NCBI GenBank assembly: GCA_903848645.1 | Contig: CAINGU010000041.1 | Coordinates: 1-64,000, forward strand | DNA: 64,000 nucleotides | Direction: 5' to 3' | Source: an uncultured cyanobacterium | GTDB lineage: Bacteria; Cyanobacteriota; Cyanobacteriia; Cyanobacteriales; Nostocaceae | Shown here: piece by piece, positions 27,996 to 36,856 of the stretch | Layout of the letters: each line of letters begins with the position of its first letter | Numbering within the stretch: the first letter of the stretch is position 1 | Program-made: the position numbers and the translations under genes | Notes under the pieces: model-generated | Database searches by the model: none | Told to the model about the DNA's origin: nothing | The model's input: the letters and a program-made list of their open reading frames with translations, nothing else

Positions 27996-28742
27996 AAATT
28001 AAGTAAGAATTCAGATATAGGATTCAAAATGCTTATGAGATAAGAATTGCCACAATATAGCGATTTTCAAATCAGTGAATTACAGCTTGAAATCGTCAAC
28101 ACCGTAGGGGCGCAGGGACTGCGCCCTAAATCGTATAGAAACTGCGCCCTCCCACCTGCATTCTACTCAGAAACCCGAAAAGTAGAACTAATCACAGGAC
28201 TCGACATTTCAGAAAGAGGTGAGACTGCCTTGGGGTGTATTGAATTAGTATTATTCAATACGGTGATAAGTTGCAATAAAAATGTAATAAAGGCCGCTTG
28301 TATAAGTTTTTCTAGCATAATACCCCTCTCTTTATTTATATGGATGGGACTTCCATAGGAACTTGTTATTCTAAATACACTTTGTATTATTGGTTTATCG
28401 GATGCGGTAAATATAATTTGAGAATATCCCAGAAATATGTTGAAAAATGTGATCTAGCTCTCTCTTTATATATACCTAAAAACTTGGACGTTTATCTTTC
28501 TAAAAAAGTGTCCTAAAAATACAAGTTTATTTTCAAGTTTCTAGTAATAGCTAATTGTTTTAACCCAGGCACTCAATTATCAATAACCGTAAAAATACTT
28601 ATATTGACTGTCGGATATATTTCTTTACATAAGCTTCTAGCTGCTCTCTTGACCCTGCTTGTCCTAATGTTAATTGGCAATTTCAACACAATCAGCCGTT
28701 GTCACCGATAGAATAAATGAAAAATAGCTAAAAACACGCTAA
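27996..28742. other. Long intergenic region before clpP with repeat copy 4
   Basis: No convincing gene. A 103-codon open frame at 28047-28358 is crossed by a fourth GGGCGCAGG palindrome (28108-28126, in inverse orientation with one arm mismatch) and a partial arm (ACTGCGCCCT, about 28141-28150), and its translation resembles no known protein. It may be repeat-derived or a decayed gene. The remaining 380 bases before clpP are AT-rich leader or promoter DNA with no clear structure. Confidence 0.5.
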
Positions 28743-29348
28743 ATGATTCCTATCGTTATTGAACAATCGGGTCGAGGCGAACGCGCCTTTGATATCTATT
28801 CACGGCTGTTGCGTGAGCGGATTATTTTTTTGGGAGAACAAGTTGATAGCAATCTGGCTAACTTGATTGTTGCCCAACTGCTGTTTTTAGATTCTGAGGA
28901 CGCGGAGAAGGACATATATATGTACATTAATTCTCCTGGTGGTTCAGTGACAGCGGGAATGGGCATTTTTGACACAATGAAGCATATCCGCCCCGATGTC
29001 TGTACAATATGTACTGGCTTGGCAGCGAGTATGGGAGCTTTTCTCCTCAGTGCCGGTACAAAGGGTAAGCGCATGAGTTTACCCCATTCACGGATTATGA
29101 TTCACCAACCTCTCGGTGGCGCTCAAGGACAAGCAACTGATATAGCAATTCAAGCCCGGGAAATTTTGTATCACAAGCAGCGGCTGAATCAATATCTCGC
29201 TGACCATACTGGTCAACCTTATGAGCGGATTTCTGAAGATACCGAACGTGATTTCTTTATGTCTCCAGCCGAAGCCAGAGAATATGGCTTAATTGACCAA
29301 GTAATTGACCGTCATGCCGCTGGTAGTCGTCCTGTAGCTCTCGTTTAA
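28743..29348 (+). CDS. clpP: ATP-dependent Clp protease proteolytic subunit
   Basis: Serine protease subunit of the Clp barrel that degrades unfolded substrates delivered by ClpC/ClpX. The 201-aa protein carries the catalytic Ser in [15 protein letters not shown] and His in [12 protein letters not shown], plus the Asp-containing C-terminal region ([11 protein letters not shown]). The N-terminus [23 protein letters not shown] is typical. Cyanobacteria have three or four clpP paralogs plus clpR; the intact triad shows this is a ClpP, not ClpR, but which paralog is not decided. No clpX follows, unlike clpP2-clpX operons. Confidence 0.95.
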   Translation: MIPIVIEQSGRGERAFDIYSRLLRERIIFLGEQVDSNLANLIVAQLLFLDSEDAEKDIYMYINSPGGSVTAGMGIFDTMKHIRPDVCTICTGLAASMGAFLLSAGTKGKRMSLPHSRIMIHQPLGGAQGQATDIAIQAREILYHKQRLNQYLADHTGQPYERISEDTERDFFMSPAEAREYGLIDQVIDRHAAGSRPVALV

Positions 29349-29349
29349 T

Positions 29350-29427
29350 TATTAGTTATTAGTCAGTGGTCAGTAGTCAGTGGTAAAGAAAAAACAACTG
29401 ACGACGAACAACTGACCACTGACTATT
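29350..29427. repeat. Heptamer-type inverted repeat between convergent genes
   Basis: Units of AGTCAGT/GGTCAGT on the left and ACTGACC/ACTGACT on the right form an imperfect hairpin spanning the whole gap between clpP and the unknown gene at 29428. It may double as a bidirectional terminator. Confidence 0.7.
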
Positions 29428-30144
29428 CTAAAATCCCGCAATTGGATCTGGTTGAGATTTGAGGTAAGTAAGAAAATTCCGTAATTCTTCTTCACTAAGT
29501 AGAGAACGTCCTCTTTTACCGTAGGTTTTCACTAGATAATCTTTTCCTTGTTCTGGGGTCCAGCCTAATCGTTCGATTTCTACATCTGTTTGAGCAATGA
29601 CATCAGATAAATTGATTGGTTCGTTGTGTCTCTTTTTCTTACCCACGGCTGACTGGACACCAACATCCTCATAAGGGGTATAACTACGAGGGGTAAAGGG
29701 TGTAACGTTACTCAGCGGAACTTCTGATAAAGGTTGATATTCTGGTTCTTGACTAGGAAATATTTCTGGTTTTATAACTTTGGTATCAATCTGCTCTTCT
29801 ACGACAGGTGGTGTATATACCTGTGTGTTATTGACAGAAGAAATAGGTTTTAATTCATCTGATCTAGATTTGATTGGTGGTGAAACAACCGATGGTAAGG
29901 CAGATTTTGTGACTTCCCCTGGTATATCCTTGATGCCTAAAACCGTCAATGCTCGATTTCTGGCTTGGTCTTCTGCTGCTTCTACCGTTTCTGCTCCTGC
30001 GATCCCCGTTGCACGAGTGATACCTTCAAGTTGTACACTGACACGGACGATATATTTCCCTTGAAAAATTTCTATTAATTCTGAGATAATACTGCCGTTG
30101 GGGTACAAATTCTGGAACTGCGCCAACATCATACTTTCAACCAT
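29428..30144 (-). CDS. Conserved cyanobacterial protein, unknown function
   Basis: A 238-aa soluble protein. The N-terminal 70 residues (LAQFQNLYPNGSIISELIEIFQGKYIVRVSVQLEGITRATGIAGA, then AEDQARNRALTVLG) look like an alpha-beta domain with the pattern of Rad52/dsRBM-like nucleic-acid-binding folds. The middle is a Pro/Ser-rich, probably disordered linker. The C-terminal 45 residues (LGWTPEQGKDYLVKTYGKRGRSLLSEEELRNFLTYLKS) form a small helical unit often seen at the end of cyanobacterial DNA-handling proteins. DNA binding is inference from this look. It stands alone, convergent with clpP. Confidence 0.65.
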   Translation of the reverse strand: MVESMMLAQFQNLYPNGSIISELIEIFQGKYIVRVSVQLEGITRATGIAGAETVEAAEDQARNRALTVLGIKDIPGEVTKSALPSVVSPPIKSRSDELKPISSVNNTQVYTPPVVEEQIDTKVIKPEIFPSQEPEYQPLSEVPLSNVTPFTPRSYTPYEDVGVQSAVGKKKRHNEPINLSDVIAQTDVEIERLGWTPEQGKDYLVKTYGKRGRSLLSEEELRNFLTYLKSQPDPIAGF

Positions 30145-30914
30145 TTTTATCTAAATTCTCGTAATAATGTAAGTTGCTAGTCAAGGGAACAGGGAACAGG
30201 GAACAGGGAATATGGGGCAAGTCAAGAATTTTTCTCCATTACCAATTACCTATGACCAATTACCAATCCTCTAGACAAAACCCCATATTTCAATATAAAG
30301 TCTTACTGAGAACTAAGCACTCATGACATTAAATATGTCCTGATACTAGCAGTTCTTGATCACAAATTGTCGTCTTCCCTTAAATGCTATACTAATTACC
30401 CAATTAGATATCTAGAAGTATTTTTAAAGAAGTGCGCTCTAAATCTACAATAATAAAGATAAGGTTCGCCCTCACTGCTTGTGTTTTACTGCTTACCTAA
30501 TTGTTACCGATTCTACATTATGGGAGAATTGGGTTTATTGGCAGTTTCTCCTAGTTAAGACATGGCTAGTGCCACGCTATGCTATCAGAAGATGATGGCG
30601 TAAAATTACCTTTGATCTAAACAATCAAACACCTGTGGTTAAATCGGTTTATAGCTTCTGGGTGGTATGGAAAGTTATCCAAACCAAGTCTCTTGTCCAA
30701 CCCATTACCTATTTACCTAGTGGTTAATCACTGAGTATCAGGAGTGCATGATGAGTATTGTTTAGATCAAGCTAGGGGTCACGCAAGCAAATTCTGAGAT
30801 TGTCGTCCAGTAAGAAGTCGGAGCAGGGACTTCCTCCTACCGTACCGTGACCGCAACTAGTAAAGAACCAGATTCGACAAAAAATGATGTTTTGACCAAA
30901 GGTCGGTTCACTGC
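30145..30914. other. 770-bp gene-free region before the RNase-family gene
   Basis: No coding region is supported. Near its left edge is a GGGAACA heptamer array (30185-30211, four units). The rest is of mixed composition, less AT-rich than other gaps, and contains several short hairpin-capable stretches (for example around 30830-30870, GTCGGAGCAGGGACTTCCTCC). It could hold a long 5' leader of the following gene or a small RNA. Nothing matches tRNA, tmRNA, RNase P RNA or SRP RNA as far as I can tell. Confidence 0.4.
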
Positions 30915-33263
30915 ATGGAATTTTCAATCGCTACACTTCTTGCCAATTTTACAGATGATAAATTGGTAGCTCGTAAAGTCCTAGAAAAGAAACTTGGTTG
31001 TGAGGATGAAGAAAGTCTAGAAAAACTGCAAATTACTCTGGATGTTCTCGAAAAAATTGGGCTTTTGGTGAAAGAACGGGGGAAATACCGCCGCATTACC
31101 GAAGAAGGCTTGATAGAGGCTAAACTGCGTTGTTCTAGTAAGGGCTTTTGTTTTGCGATTCAAGATAGCGAAGGCTCAGAGGATATTTACATCCGCGAAA
31201 GTCATTTGAGTAACGCCTGGAATGGCGATCGCGTTTTAGTCAGAGTCCTCAAAGAAGGTAGTCGTCGGCGCTCACCAGAAGGCGAAGTGAAGTTGATTAT
31301 GGAGCGGTCTAATCATACTTTACTAGCCAGAATTAAGCAGGTAGAGGGGGGTTTTCGGGCTGTTCCTTTAGATGACAGATTGCTGTTTGAACTGAAACTA
31401 CAACTCAACAGCATGAAGTTGGAAGAAGCGATTGATCACTTAGCTCATGTAGAAATCCTCCGTTATCCTCTGGCACAATATCCCCCCTTGGGTCGAGTGG
31501 TGCAAATCCTTGGTAGTGATGCCGAAGCCGCAGCGGATATAGATTTGGTAACTTGTAAACATGATTTATCCCGAACTTTTCCCGATTCTATCCTTGATGC
31601 AGCGGCGAAGTTACCCAAGAGACTCCTGAAAGCAGACCTGAAAAATCGTCTAGATTTACGTGATGTTTTTACCTTCACGATTAAGAGTGGTAACAGTGAT
31701 GAGTCAGTAGTAGAAAATGCCTTTAGTCTGGAAAAAACCACTGCTGATAATTGGCGATTACTATTTCACATTACGGATGTTTCCCACTATATCCAACCAG
31801 ATGAAGCCCTAGACAGGGAAGCACTGAAGCGGGGTAAATCAGTGTATCTGGGAGAATTGTTACTGCCAATGTTGCCACCAGTGGTGACAGAACGGTGTTC
31901 TTTAGTCCCTGGTAGCGATCGCTTGGCGCTTTCCTTTGTCATTACCATTAACCCCCAATCAGGAGCAGTGGAGGAATGGGAAATTCAGCCTAGTGTTATT
32001 AATGTAGATGTAGCTGTCAGTCAAGTAGATACACAAAGCATTCTCTCTGGTGAAGCCACGAAAGTAGCAGTGGAAGTCCAAGAGAAAATCCAAGATTTAC
32101 AGACTTTGGCTATTGCTATTAAGCAGGTACGCTTACAGCGTGGCAGTTTACAGTTGAATCTCCCACCTAGCCAAAATCCTTACTATGACGAGGGATCAAT
32201 GGGATCGGTGGTGGTGAATGACTTACCTGGGCGATCGCTGATTACCGAGTTGGTTATATTAGTTAATCAACTTATGGCCAATCACCTCAGCGCCCTGGGA
32301 GTTCCCAGTTTATGGAGAGTCCAAGGTACACCTGATCCCGAAGATGTTCAGGAAATGCTCAAACTAGCCGTTAATTTAGGTGTGGAATTAGGACTAGATC
32401 CAGAACTGGAAATCCAACCTCTAGATTATCAACACTTGACGGGGGCTTTTGCTGATTCCCCATCGGAACAAGTTCTCACCTATTTGTTACAGGACACACT
32501 CAAGCCTTCTTTATATAGCATTACCAAGAGTTCTCACTTTGGACTAGCTTTGTCGCAATATGTCCACATTACCGCCCCCTTACGTCGTTATCCAGATATT
32601 CTCTTGCAACGGGTGTATAATAACTTGCTAGAGTATGGACGGGATCGGCGGAATACCCGCGTTAAAGAACGGATTAATCTCCGCCATTCCAATTGTCACG
32701 AAGAAATTAATTGGAACGTTCTTCCCCCAGAACTTCAACAAGAAATGCAAAGTGACTTAACCAGAGTCATTGTGCAAATTAATGATCGGGAAAAAGAAGT
32801 CCAAGAAGCTGAAGCTGATTTAGCAGGACTACAAAAAGCCTCCTTGATGAAACAACGCATTGGCGAAGTATTTCCAGGAGTAATTACTGGTGTTCAATCC
32901 TACGGCTTCTTTGTAGAAATTGAAGTCCCTGTAGAATTGCCGACAGAAAGCAATCTAGCTAATACCTTACGGGTAGAAGGACTAGTTCACGTCAGTTCCC
33001 TCAAAGACGATTGGTATGAGTATCGAGCTAGACAACAGGCTCTATTTGGGCGGAAAAATCGGGCTTCCTACCGACTGGGCGATAGCTGTATGGTGCAAGT
33101 TAAGAGTGTTGATTATTACCGTCAACAAATTGATTTAGTGACAGTTGGTGCTGATGGTTTACCCAAAGGCATGGGTGCAAATAGTGGTAATGAGGATACA
33201 GGAGATATTTATTCACCTAATAAAACCGACTCTTTTGACCAAGAACCCTATGATCAGGAATAG
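30915..33263 (+). CDS. RNase II/R-family protein with altered catalytic site (Zam-like?)
   Basis: A 782-aa protein of the RNB exoribonuclease family, which degrades RNA 3' to 5'. In order: N-terminal winged-helix/cold-shock-like region (1-230), RNB domain (about 240-600) and C-terminal S1 domain (about 645-750, FPGVITGVQSYGFFVEIEV). The RNB catalytic Asp cluster, normally T-I-D followed by D.DDA, reads TIK257SG then V-V-E267-N268-A, so the four metal-binding Asp are not conserved. The HITAPLRRYPDILLQRV segment is kept. Length and altered site suggest the cyanobacterial Zam-type paralog rather than a working RNase R, but that assignment is from memory of the family. ubiX follows 94 bases downstream. 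Confidence 0.85.
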   Translation: MEFSIATLLANFTDDKLVARKVLEKKLGCEDEESLEKLQITLDVLEKIGLLVKERGKYRRITEEGLIEAKLRCSSKGFCFAIQDSEGSEDIYIRESHLSNAWNGDRVLVRVLKEGSRRRSPEGEVKLIMERSNHTLLARIKQVEGGFRAVPLDDRLLFELKLQLNSMKLEEAIDHLAHVEILRYPLAQYPPLGRVVQILGSDAEAAADIDLVTCKHDLSRTFPDSILDAAAKLPKRLLKADLKNRLDLRDVFTFTIKSGNSDESVVENAFSLEKTTADNWRLLFHITDVSHYIQPDEALDREALKRGKSVYLGELLLPMLPPVVTERCSLVPGSDRLALSFVITINPQSGAVEEWEIQPSVINVDVAVSQVDTQSILSGEATKVAVEVQEKIQDLQTLAIAIKQVRLQRGSLQLNLPPSQNPYYDEGSMGSVVVNDLPGRSLITELVILVNQLMANHLSALGVPSLWRVQGTPDPEDVQEMLKLAVNLGVELGLDPELEIQPLDYQHLTGAFADSPSEQVLTYLLQDTLKPSLYSITKSSHFGLALSQYVHITAPLRRYPDILLQRVYNNLLEYGRDRRNTRVKERINLRHSNCHEEINWNVLPPELQQEMQSDLTRVIVQINDREKEVQEAEADLAGLQKASLMKQRIGEVFPGVITGVQSYGFFVEIEVPVELPTESNLANTLRVEGLVHVSSLKDDWYEYRARQQALFGRKNRASYRLGDSCMVQVKSVDYYRQQIDLVTVGADGLPKGMGANSGNEDTGDIYSPNKTDSFDQEPYDQE

Positions 33264-33357
33264 TCAGTGGTCAGTTGTTCTTTGTCCGTTGCTAGTTGTC
33301 CGTTGTTAGTTGTCCATTGCTATTAACTACTGACCACTGACCACTGACTACTAACTA
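33264..33357. repeat. Heptamer-periodic spacer between RNase-family gene and ubiX
   Basis: The whole gap reads in steps of seven: GTCAGTG, GTCAGTT, GTTCTTT, GTCCGTT, GCTAGTT and so on, then the inverse ACTACTG, ACCACTG, ACCACTG, ACTACTA. The array runs directly into the ATG of ubiX, so this gene has no normal Shine-Dalgarno. Confidence 0.8.
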
Positions 33358-33978
33358 ATGACTAATAACACAAAACCTTTAATCCTGGGCGTAACAGGTG
33401 CATCTGGTCTAATTTACGCCGTTCGCGCTCTTAAATTTCTCTTAGCAGCAGAATATCAAATTGAATTAGTAGCCTCTAAATCTACTTACACAGTTTGGCA
33501 GGCAGAACAGGAAATCCGAATGCCAGGAGAACCAGATAAACAAGAGCAATTTTGGCGAGAACAAGCAGGAGTCTTATCCCAAGGTAAACTCCGCTGTCAT
33601 CCTTGGAGTGATGTTGGTGCTGGTATTGCCAGCGGTTCTTTCCGCACTTTGGGGATGATCATTATGCCTTGTAGCATGAGTACAGTTGCCAAACTCGCTG
33701 GAGGACTAAGTTCCGACTTACTAGAACGAGCCGCAGATGTCCAAATTAAAGAAGGGCGTAAACTGGTAATTGTCCCCAGAGAAACCCCCTTTAGCTTAAT
33801 TCACCTCCGAAACTTAACAACCTTAGCAGAAACTGGAGTCAGAATAGTCCCCGCTATTCCTGCTTGGTATCACAACCCTCAAACCATTGAGGATTTAGTT
33901 GATTTTGTGGTTGCTCGCGCTCTAGATCAATTAGATATTGACTGTATACCAATTCAGCGATGGCAAGGTCATTTATAG
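33358..33978 (+). CDS. ubiX: Flavin prenyltransferase UbiX
   Basis: Joins dimethylallyl phosphate to FMN to make the prenylated flavin cofactor used by UbiD-type decarboxylases, a step linked to quinone synthesis. The 206-aa protein has the N-terminal GVTGASGLIYAVRALKFLL, the active-site ASGSFRTLGMIIMPCSMSTVAKLAGG and VPRETPFSLIHLRNLTTL. These are standard for the family at standard length. The start is the ATG that ends a heptamer repeat tract. It belongs to a run of plus-strand genes (RNase-family, ubiX, lapA-like, aroK). Confidence 0.95.
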   Translation: MTNNTKPLILGVTGASGLIYAVRALKFLLAAEYQIELVASKSTYTVWQAEQEIRMPGEPDKQEQFWREQAGVLSQGKLRCHPWSDVGAGIASGSFRTLGMIIMPCSMSTVAKLAGGLSSDLLERAADVQIKEGRKLVIVPRETPFSLIHLRNLTTLAETGVRIVPAIPAWYHNPQTIEDLVDFVVARALDQLDIDCIPIQRWQGHL

Positions 33979-33993
33979 CAATTAAAAATTCAC

Positions 33994-34038
33994 AATTAAA
34001 AATTAAAAATGGAATAACTAAATTTTTAATTTTTAATT
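33994..34038. repeat. AT heptamer inverted repeat after ubiX
   Basis: AATTAAAAATTAAAAAT (33994-34010) and its exact inverse ATTTTTAATTTTTAATT (34022-34038), each two units of a TTTTTAA heptamer, form a 17-bp stem with an 11-base loop. Confidence 0.75.
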
Positions 34039-34101
34039 CTGTTTTGCTCTTCTGTTTCTCCCTACTGTATTCTCAATTCCTGCTGCAATTTTGAATTCTT
34101 T

Positions 34102-34737
34102 ATGGTTGTAATTCGCTTAATTATATTGGTGACGGTAATGTTAGGACTAATAATAATATTAGTCCAAAATTTGTCGCCCTCACTTCCTTTAGTGTTTTTG
34201 GGAATGCGAACTCAAGCATTACCATTAGCATTGTGGATTTTATTAAGTATCACTGCTGGTATTTTCACATCTTTAATAATTAGCACGGTGTTAAAATCTG
34301 CTATTTACTTAAGTTCACAAGAACAACAACCTATTCCTAAACCAATTCCGACTCCACCCCGTGTCAGGCAAAATACCCCACCTCCTAGCAGTCCCCCACC
34401 CCCAGTTAGTCAATTTAATGATGAATTTGACGATTGGGACACAAATCGAAATCAGGATGATTGGGATGATGGAGAAAATTCACAACCAGTAGAAGAAACT
34501 TCCCCAAATCAAAAAAGTTCTCATTCCCGGACTAGTTCTGTTTATTCCTATAGTTCCCAAGAACCGAAAAATACTGGTGTGGGTAAAACTGAATCCGTTT
34601 ATGATGCTGATTACCGGGTAATTATTCCTCCTTACCAAGCATCAGGAAAAAATCAAGCAACGGATGATGATGACTGGGATTTTTTTGAAGATGATGATTT
34701 TGAGGATGATGCCGAAAATAAGCCACAGAAACGCTAA
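34102..34737 (+). CDS. LapA-domain membrane protein with acidic tail
   Basis: A 211-aa protein with two N-terminal membrane helices (IRLIILVTVMLGLIIILVQN and ALPLALWILLSITAGIFTSLIIS) matching the LapA/DUF1049 domain. The remaining 140 residues are soluble, Pro-rich then strongly acidic (DDDDWDFFEDDDFEDDAE at the end), and probably disordered. The domain occurs in E. coli LapA of the lipopolysaccharide-assembly control system; the role in cyanobacteria is unknown. A shorter relative is at 51717. It stands between ubiX and aroK. Confidence 0.82.
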   Translation: MVVIRLIILVTVMLGLIIILVQNLSPSLPLVFLGMRTQALPLALWILLSITAGIFTSLIISTVLKSAIYLSSQEQQPIPKPIPTPPRVRQNTPPPSSPPPPVSQFNDEFDDWDTNRNQDDWDDGENSQPVEETSPNQKSSHSRTSSVYSYSSQEPKNTGVGKTESVYDADYRVIIPPYQASGKNQATDDDDWDFFEDDDFEDDAENKPQKR

Positions 34738-34785
34738 TTTAAGCTTAAATAATAATAATTAATAATTTTGCAGGAGAAAATACTA

Positions 34786-35322
34786 GTGACTAATTTATTA
34801 AAAGGAGTGAACCTCTATTTAATTGGCATGATGGGAGTTGGTAAGACAACAGTAGGAAAATTACTAGCAGAAGAAATTGGTTATAGATTTGTAGATACAG
34901 ATGAAGTGATAGTCAAAGCCGCAGGTAAATCTATCAACGAAATATTTGCCGAAAATGGTGAAGCAGAGTTTCGGAAATTAGAGAGTGATGTCTTAGCTCA
35001 AGTTTGTGCTTATACTAAATTGATTGTAGCTACTGGTGGCGGTATTGTCATACAGCAGCAGAATTGGAGTTATCTCCATCATGGTTTGATAGTTTGGTTA
35101 GATGCACCAATACCAATAATATTACAGCGATTAGCGGCAGATAATACCAGACCACTTTTACAAGATGCTGATATGGAAAGTAAATTGAAATCGCTTTTAG
35201 AACAACGTCAACCAATGTACTCCCAAGCTGACTTACAGATTACCATTACTGCTACCGAAACACCAGAAGAAATTGCCACACGCATTCTAGCCACAATTCC
35301 CAGTATTCTCAAACCACAATAA
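34786..35322 (+). CDS. aroK: Shikimate kinase
   Basis: Phosphorylates shikimate at the 3-OH using ATP in aromatic amino acid synthesis. The protein has Walker A GMMGVGKTTVG, substrate Asp in FVDTDEVI, EFRKLE, the shikimate-binding ATGGGIV and the lid region ADNTRPLLQ. The start was placed at GTG 34786 because an AGGAG lies 9 bases upstream (34772-34776). A TTG at 34768 would put that ribosome site inside the gene. This gives 178 aa, the usual size. Confidence 0.95.
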   Translation: MTNLLKGVNLYLIGMMGVGKTTVGKLLAEEIGYRFVDTDEVIVKAAGKSINEIFAENGEAEFRKLESDVLAQVCAYTKLIVATGGGIVIQQQNWSYLHHGLIVWLDAPIPIILQRLAADNTRPLLQDADMESKLKSLLEQRQPMYSQADLQITITATETPEEIATRILATIPSILKPQ

Positions 35323-35689
35323 TTCGTTCTGGGAATCGGGAATGATATAAACTTTTCTAGTCTAATTAAGTGCAAATTTATCTGCGTTTATCTGCGTCCA
35401 TCTTCTTCCATCTGCGGTTAATTATTTCTTGTTGTACCTCACTTGAATAGGAATTGCTATATAAACCCTGTCCAATTTGAAACCTGGAGTAATGGGAGCA
35501 TCTTGCTCGCTACTCATCCAAGATGTTCCCACTACTTTCAATAACTATGGCGCTCAAAATAGACTTGGTATATCTATAAAAAGGAATAGAAAGCAAGTAA
35601 TTTCTTGTCAAAAGAAAGATGCAGAATTCTCTCATCAAGAGTTGAATTGAATCTATATTCTTTAGTTATCCTAGCTGTGGATAAAATCT
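35323..35689. repeat. Intergenic region with two interspersed repeat types
   Basis: At 35380-35425 is a run of ATCTGCG units (TTTATCTGCGTTTATCTGCG, then CCATCTGCGGTTAATTA), also present at 9600-9630. At 35494-35530 is a GCATCTTGC hairpin: GGGAGCATCTTG pairs with CAAGATGTTCCC with one mismatch, related to the hairpin at 22691. No gene is seen. Confidence 0.65.
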
Positions 35690-36856
35690 ATGACTATATT
35701 TTCTCTTGATGAACTCAAAAGTTTAGTCCAAAATCCTCAGTATCCATGCGTTTCTCTGTATCTACCTACGGAAAAAATAGGAGAAGAGACGCGACAAAAT
35801 CCGCTTCGGTTTAAAAATTTAATTCGAGAAGCTGAAAATCGCTTAGATGAAATAGGATTGCGCCATACTGAGACTATAAATTTGCTCAAACCAGTAATGG
35901 AATTAGACAATACTGATTTTTGGGAAAATCAAAAGCAGGGATTAGTAATTTTTATTTCCCCCAATCTATTTCGTTACTATTGTTTACCAATTTCTTTTCC
36001 CCAATTAGTGGTTGTTGGCAAGAATTTTCATATCAAACCCTTATTAAATGTGATTAATAATGATGGAAAATTCTACATTTTGGCTTTAAGTCAAAATCAT
36101 GTCAAATTATACTCAGGAACGCGCTACCAACTCAATGAAGTCCAAGTAGAAAATATGCCTCATAATTTGGAGGAAACTCTCTTAGAAGATGAATTCCAAA
36201 AAGGCATACAGCATAGAGTTGGCATAGCTAGAGGTGCAACTTCTGCTGCTCAACAACCTGGTTCTGTGCATGGGCAAGGTAGTCCAGATCGAGAGAAACA
36301 TGAAGAAGATATTCTACAATTTTGTTATGCTGTTGATAGTGCATTACATAAAAAAATCCGAAGTGAAAAAGCACCTTTAATATTAGCAGGAGTAGAATAT
36401 TTATTACCAATTTACCGACAAGCTAATACTTATCCATATCTAGTAGAAACAGGTATTACTGGCAATGTAGAACTTTTCAAAACACAAGAATTAAATTGTG
36501 CCGCATGGGAAATTATTGCCCCTTTATTTCAACAAGAATATGCAGATTTAATGGCTATTTATTTGCAACTTGCTGGGGAAGAAAGTAGCAAGATTGCCAA
36601 TGATATTAAAGCAATTATCCCGGCTGCATATTATCAAAGAGTTGATACTTTGTTTGTCCCTCTAAAACAACATATATGGGGTAAATTTGATTTACCAACT
36701 GCCACAGTTGAGTTACATCCAGAACCAGCACCAGATGATGAAGATATGTTAGATTTGGCTGTGATTCACACCATATTAAATGGTGGTAAGGTTTATACTC
36801 TTGAACCAGAAGCAATGCCTCGTGGAGTCAAAGTAGCGGCTATTTGCCGATATTAA
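35690..36856 (+). CDS. Bacterial archaeo-eukaryotic release factor-like protein (baeRF7 type)
   Basis: A 388-aa protein resembling the bacterial families related to eukaryotic release factor eRF1. It shows CVSLYLPTEKIGEETRQNPLRFKNLIREAENRL at the start, GLVIFISPNLFRYYCLPISFPQLVVVGKNFHIKPLL in the middle and a C-terminal domain ending in HTILNGGKVYTLEPEAMPRGVKVAAICRY, the L7Ae/eRF1 domain-3-like pattern. Such proteins are proposed to act at stalled or hibernating ribosomes; the function in this branch is not known. Its stop overlaps that of the convergent PEP-synthase-like gene by four bases. Confidence 0.75.
   Translation: MTIFSLDELKSLVQNPQYPCVSLYLPTEKIGEETRQNPLRFKNLIREAENRLDEIGLRHTETINLLKPVMELDNTDFWENQKQGLVIFISPNLFRYYCLPISFPQLVVVGKNFHIKPLLNVINNDGKFYILALSQNHVKLYSGTRYQLNEVQVENMPHNLEETLLEDEFQKGIQHRVGIARGATSAAQQPGSVHGQGSPDREKHEEDILQFCYAVDSALHKKIRSEKAPLILAGVEYLLPIYRQANTYPYLVETGITGNVELFKTQELNCAAWEIIAPLFQQEYADLMAIYLQLAGEESSKIANDIKAIIPAAYYQRVDTLFVPLKQHIWGKFDLPTATVELHPEPAPDDEDMLDLAVIHTILNGGKVYTLEPEAMPRGVKVAAICRY

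Noticed and set aside
28047-28358. 103-codon open frame before clpP
   Set aside because: Contains a GGGCGCAGG palindrome and partial arm, no family resemblance and a non-ATG start; more likely repeat-derived or decayed.
30145-30914. tmRNA, RNase P RNA or SRP RNA in the long gap
   Set aside because: No conserved core sequences of these RNAs could be recognised.
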